This document shows, piece by piece, positions 5,524 to 5,910 of a DNA stretch of 5,910 bases. Position 1 is the first letter of the stretch. Each line of letters opens with the position of its first letter. Source of the stretch: Acidobacteriota bacterium (GTDB taxonomy: Bacteria; Acidobacteriota; Terriglobia; UBA7540); contig JAJYJL010000589.1 of assembly GCA_021789565.1 (NCBI GenBank), positions 1 through 5,910 on the forward strand, written 5' to 3'. The notes beneath the pieces were generated by a model. The model was given only the letters and a program-made list of their open reading frames with translations, searched no databases and was not told the DNA's origin. The position numbers and the translations under genes were made by a program.

Positions 5524-5910
5524 ATGTTGCGCACTACCGCTCAAATATCTCAGGTTGTACGTGGATTAAAGACCGTCGAGCTTGAAAACAACTGGTTTTG
5601 GTTAACCGTTCTGCCAGAGGTTGGCGCCAAGATTTACGACCTGGTCTGGAAACCCACAGGAAGGAATTACTTGTGGCACAACCCGCGAATAGCTCCGCGG
5701 CCCTACCCAGTTGATGCAAATTTCGATAACTATTGGGGCGGGGGCTGGGATGATGCCTTCCCCACTTGCGATGAGTGCGACGTCCGGGGCGACCATTACC
5801 CGAACTTGGGAGAGTTGAGGTCCGTTGAATGGGAAACGAGCTTTGTCGGTGAGAACGATGGCAATGCGGTGGCAGAATTGACCAGCTTTGGGCCAATAAC
5901 CCCAGTGCAG
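5524..5910 (+). CDS. Galactose-mutarotase-like (aldose epimerase superfamily) protein, partial
   Basis: The frame runs open from ATG 5524 through 129 codons to the window edge, so only the N-terminal part is seen. The pattern ELENNWFWLTVLPEVGAKIY followed by DLVWKPTGRNYLWHNPRI (about residues 20-56) is the opening beta-sheet of galactose-mutarotase-like proteins, in which a ligand passes over a G-x-I/V-x-x-L strand motif. GGGWDDAFPTCDECDVRGDHYPNLGELRSVEW (about 72-103) resembles the aromatic and acidic loop of uncharacterised carbohydrate-binding members of this fold. No signal peptide is apparent, so it is probably cytoplasmic. AAGGGGG at 5516-5522 is a rather close Shine-Dalgarno, and a stop at 5503-5505 excludes an earlier start. 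The 89-base gap after the aminotransferase suggests the same operon. Whether it is an epimerase, an isomerase or a binding protein cannot be judged without the C-terminal catalytic residues. Confidence 0.78.
   Translation, partial: MLRTTAQISQVVRGLKTVELENNWFWLTVLPEVGAKIYDLVWKPTGRNYLWHNPRIAPRPYPVDANFDNYWGGGWDDAFPTCDECDVRGDHYPNLGELRSVEWETSFVGENDGNAVAELTSFGPITPVQ

Noticed and set aside
5534..5896. Minus-strand frames opposite the mutarotase-like gene
   Set aside because: The plus-strand frame has a recognisable fold signature and a ribosome binding site; the antisense frames are composition shadows.
1..5910. Mobile elements, CRISPR arrays, tRNA or rRNA genes
   Set aside because: No transposase-like frame, terminal repeats with target duplication, regularly spaced repeats, or tRNA-like arm structure was seen on reading both strands.

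Overview
The window most resembles an acidobacterial (Terriglobia-like) chromosome. The main clue is the gene leaving the left edge on the minus strand. It encodes an outer-membrane receptor with a signal peptide, an N-terminal carboxypeptidase-regulatory/Cna-B-like domain and then a TonB plug, an arrangement strongly expanded in Acidobacteria. The taxon is inferred from protein style only; there is no rRNA or other phylogenetic marker here.

Layout: (1) 1-706, minus strand, 5' part of the TonB-dependent receptor gene. (2) 707-1053, a divergent control region. It holds a good minus-strand promoter whose -10 lies inside an imperfect palindrome, and a stack of three palindromes in front of the regulator gene. 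(3) 1054-1845, plus strand, IclR-family transcription regulator. (4) 1846-2217, 372 bases with no gene I can support, but with inverted repeats. (5) 2218-3942, plus strand, IlvD/Edd-family [2Fe-2S] dehydratase, closest in motifs to the L-arabinonate/D-xylonate dehydratase branch. (6) 3943-4108, an intergenic gap with a 7-bp inverted repeat and a possible promoter. (7) 4109-5434, plus strand, class III (fold type I) PLP aminotransferase of the glutamate-1-semialdehyde aminomutase-like group. (8) 5435-5523, a short gap; a hairpin overlaps the aminotransferase stop codon. (9) 5524 to the right edge, plus strand, 5' part of a galactose-mutarotase-like protein.

Taken together this reads as a carbohydrate or sugar-acid utilisation locus. 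A TonB receptor would bring a glycan or sugar acid across the outer membrane. A mutarotase-like protein would handle a free sugar. An IlvD/Edd enzyme would turn an aldonic acid into a 2-keto-3-deoxy acid. An IclR regulator would sense a pathway acid and act on the divergent promoters. The unusual member is the aminotransferase, which no standard Entner-Doudoroff, Weimberg or Dahms route needs. It suggests either an amino-sugar-acid substrate or a pathway I cannot name. The substrate is not identifiable from this window.
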